Origin: Candidatus Pacearchaeota archaeon
GTDB taxonomy: Archaea; Nanoarchaeota; Nanoarchaeia; Pacearchaeales; GW2011-AR1
Reading direction: 5' to 3'
Assembly: GCA_002686195.1 (NCBI GenBank)
Contig: NZAS01000048.1
Location: forward strand, 1-8,160
Length of the DNA stretch: 8,160 nucleotides
In this document: positions 6,187 to 8,160 of the stretch, piece after piece
Layout: every line of letters starts with the position of its first letter
Position numbering within the stretch: position 1 is the first letter of the stretch
Notes under the pieces: model-generated
Told to the model about the DNA's origin: nothing
Seen by the model: only the letters and a program-made list of their open reading frames with translations
Database searches by the model: none
Program-made: the position numbers and the translations under genes

Positions 6187-8133
6187 ATGAAAAGATTTGG
6201 AGAATTTTTACTAGAAGCACACATTTTCACTGAGAAACCGTCAGAGGGTACTTTTGCAGGAAGAACATTGATAGGTTCTTCTGGGCAAGCACATATTGAA
6301 AGGTTCAGAAAGTTTTGTAAGGATTTGGGTATTGATGAAACTGATAGTTTTACTGTATCTGAAAAGACTCCATTAAGAACTAAAGTTACGGAATTGAAAA
6401 TTGGTGATGGTGAGATATGTTATGATATAGGAAATAGTAAAAATGTACCAGTGCCAGCAAAGGGTGTTGTGGAATTTACTACGCCGCATTGGTGGATGGC
6501 GATAGAACATGATTCAAAAGGTATTATACATCTTGTCACCACTAGAACAGGTGTTGGTTCTATGTTTGCTAAAGGTGCAGAAGGTATTAAATGGAATGAG
6601 TCAAATCTCGAAACAGCGTCATTGATGGGTATTTATCTTAGTGTTGATGTGATAAAAAACATGCTTGATATAATAGGTGAAAATGATCAATTTGTTAAGA
6701 GAAAATTACTTGATACTTTGGATAATGAGGGCGATTGGAAATCGAAATCTGTTTCTACATTTAGAACTGTTTTGGATACAGACGAAAACGATGATAAGGG
6801 AATTTCAACTGCTGATTTAACTACAATGTGTATGTTGGCTCATGGAATGTCTATTTTTATTAATGAAAAGGTTGATTTGAGTACACCTGTTAAATTTATC
6901 CATTCCAATATAGGGAAATATTATAAAGCAGAAAAGGTTAGTGATACAATTAAGTCGGTTAAGGATAATACGGCTGATGCTATAATTTGTAATAGGGATT
7001 GGAGTGATGATTTTGCAGGTGTGCTGAGAGATGCAAAAGGTCATGAAGATGGTTATTGTACTGCTGGTAGTTATAAATGGTATCAGGTTTCCTTGAAAAA
7101 GGCTTTCGGAAAAGCTCAGATGGGGAAAGTCACTTCTTTCTTAAAGGTTAAATTTGGACTAGATAGTGTTGATGCTGTATGGTCTAGTGTTTTGGATACG
7201 GCTGTTACTGAAGCAGTAAATAGTGGGTCGGATTTAGATGATCTTTTAATTGAAGGTTTATTTGGTGATATTTTATCTAAGGGTAGAGAGGTTGTTAAGA
7301 AATTTACGGATAAGATAGCTTCTGTATTGAAAGGATTTTTTAGAAGGGTACAGGGTTTCGTGAAAAAGAGAAAATCTCAACTCGAAAAACGACAAAAACG
7401 TGAGATGTCTAATGTTATTAAAGATTTAGGTTTTAGTCCTGATATTTTCAAAACACAATCAGAAGCAAAAGAGTATAGTGAGTTGTCTCAAAAAGGAAAA
7501 AGTTTAGTTAATTCGGTTAATAAAGAATTGAATGAATTATATACTAAGATTAAACCTTTAAGCTGGGTTCATATGGACGAACCTGATGAATTGAATAGTT
7601 ATGTTCATGGTCAGTGGAATGAGGAAAATATGGATGCACCTTATAAACTTTTTGCAAATATCTGTGCTATTCGTGCAATGGATAATATATTATTTACATC
7701 AAGTTCAACAGAAGAAAAAATACATAATGTATTGATAAATAACCTGACTGAAATATATGCGGATATGATATTTGGTAAAACTGAATTACCTTTGTGGAAA
7801 GTGTATGGAACTGTGGATGGTACTCATCCATATGAATATATCGGCACATATGAAGATTGGCAACAGAAAAAGAAGGAAGCTCTTAGTGATGCACAATCTA
7901 TAGTAGAAGAAGATGTTAATTTGGATATGGTTGCACTTAGGGCGAATAAGAATGTATATTATTATAATATAGAAAGTGCTATGTTATGGGATTATACGGA
8001 TGATTTTGAATGGTCACAGAATAGAATGGGAACTAATCAGGGTGGTGAAAAAGTTTCATGGGTATTTGAAGGAACTAAGATTATTAATTCAGAAAAATAT
8101 AAAGATAATTTTAAAGGTATATCCAGTGATTGA
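6187..8133 (+). CDS. Large phage protein with capsid-targeting-like N-terminus; candidate internal head protein
   Basis: This is a 648-aa protein of no recognised family. The first 11 residues, MKRFGEFLLEA, resemble the capsid-targeting leader of T4 internal proteins (MKTYQEFIAEA in IPIII), including a prohead-protease (gp21) type site L8-L-E10|A11. Residues 12-345 look globular, with EFTTPHWWMAIEHD (96-109), KWNESNLETASLMGIYL (135-151), NTADAII (261-267) and YQVSLKKAFGKAQMGK (299-314). Residues 350-405 are amphipathic and then strongly basic, with a second LxE|G site at E356. The C-terminal part is mixed, aromatic-rich and acidic. No signal peptide or clear membrane span is visible. GGAG (6176-6179) and AAGGA (6180-6184) precede ATG 6187. 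The late promoter just upstream fits a virion protein. An alternative is a late-expressed enzyme whose N-terminus is similar by chance. The open frame is very likely a real gene, but its function is uncertain. Confidence 0.8.
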   Translation: MKRFGEFLLEAHIFTEKPSEGTFAGRTLIGSSGQAHIERFRKFCKDLGIDETDSFTVSEKTPLRTKVTELKIGDGEICYDIGNSKNVPVPAKGVVEFTTPHWWMAIEHDSKGIIHLVTTRTGVGSMFAKGAEGIKWNESNLETASLMGIYLSVDVIKNMLDIIGENDQFVKRKLLDTLDNEGDWKSKSVSTFRTVLDTDENDDKGISTADLTTMCMLAHGMSIFINEKVDLSTPVKFIHSNIGKYYKAEKVSDTIKSVKDNTADAIICNRDWSDDFAGVLRDAKGHEDGYCTAGSYKWYQVSLKKAFGKAQMGKVTSFLKVKFGLDSVDAVWSSVLDTAVTEAVNSGSDLDDLLIEGLFGDILSKGREVVKKFTDKIASVLKGFFRRVQGFVKKRKSQLEKRQKREMSNVIKDLGFSPDIFKTQSEAKEYSELSQKGKSLVNSVNKELNELYTKIKPLSWVHMDEPDELNSYVHGQWNEENMDAPYKLFANICAIRAMDNILFTSSSTEEKIHNVLINNLTEIYADMIFGKTELPLWKVYGTVDGTHPYEYIGTYEDWQQKKKEALSDAQSIVEEDVNLDMVALRANKNVYYYNIESAMLWDYTDDFEWSQNRMGTNQGGEKVSWVFEGTKIINSEKYKDNFKGISSD

Positions 8134-8160
8134 TTTAACAGAAGCTAAAAACCTTCACCT
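8126..8160 (+). CDS. Probable start of a further gene (GTG start, runs off the right edge)
   Basis: The frame GTG ATT GAT TTA ACA GAA GCT... is open to the window end and reads MIDLTEAKNLHL. An AAAGG (8113-8117) lies eight bases upstream, a normal spacing, and the start overlaps the preceding stop by eight bases, as with other genes here. The LTEA at residues 4-7 again fits the LxE|A pattern seen in the preceding protein. Only 11 codons are visible, so this is a weak but reasonable call. Confidence 0.4.
   Translation, partial: MIDLTEAKNLH

Noticed and set aside
6170..6190. Mini-frame MSGEGI overlapping the start of the 648-aa gene
   Set aside because: Six codons with no ribosome binding site of its own; it arises from the Shine-Dalgarno region of the real gene.

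Overview
The window is an AT-rich, gene-dense, entirely plus-strand piece of a T4-like (Tevenvirinae/Kyanoviridae-type) myovirus genome covering the core DNA replication and recombination cluster. In order it carries the 3' end of regA, an IbpA-type small heat-shock protein gene, gene 43 (family B DNA polymerase), a small gene with an IF2_N domain, uvsX (RecA-like recombinase), gene 41 (replicative helicase), a large unrecognised gene, and probably the first codons of one more. Short T4-like proteins (polymerase 832 aa, UvsX 358 aa), a GETATGKT-type UvsX Walker A and a phage hsp20 suggest a marine relative, of the cyanophage or pelagiphage kind, rather than an enterobacterial T4 phage. The host cannot be named from this sequence.

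Left part (1-755): the last 55 codons of regA, read through strong similarity to the T4 RegA C-terminus, are followed by an 88-base leader and hsp20. The leader contains a CTAAATA motif and a hairpin. hsp20 ends just before a strong GC hairpin plus T-run (721-742), which lies directly in front of the ribosome binding site of gene 43.

Middle part (756-6114): gene 43, the IF2_N gene, uvsX and gene 41 are packed with gaps of 1 and 11 bases and one 17-base overlap, and each has its own Shine-Dalgarno sequence. This looks like one early/middle transcription unit. Its products would copy the DNA (gp43), drive strand invasion for recombination-dependent replication (UvsX) and unwind the fork (gp41), while RegA represses translation of early mRNAs.

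Right part (6115-8160): a 14-bp perfect inverted repeat followed by five Ts lies after gene 41. Its loop contains an exact T4-type late promoter element, TATAAATA, pointing into the next gene. That gene encodes a 648-aa protein beginning MKRFGEFLLEA, which resembles the capsid-targeting leader of T4 internal head proteins with a gp21-type LxE|A cleavage site. The layout suggests a switch from early replication genes to a late-expressed protein packaged in the head and possibly injected. This protein, and the IF2_N protein inside the replication operon, are the least explained parts of the window. No tRNA, CRISPR array, insertion sequence or integrase was seen.
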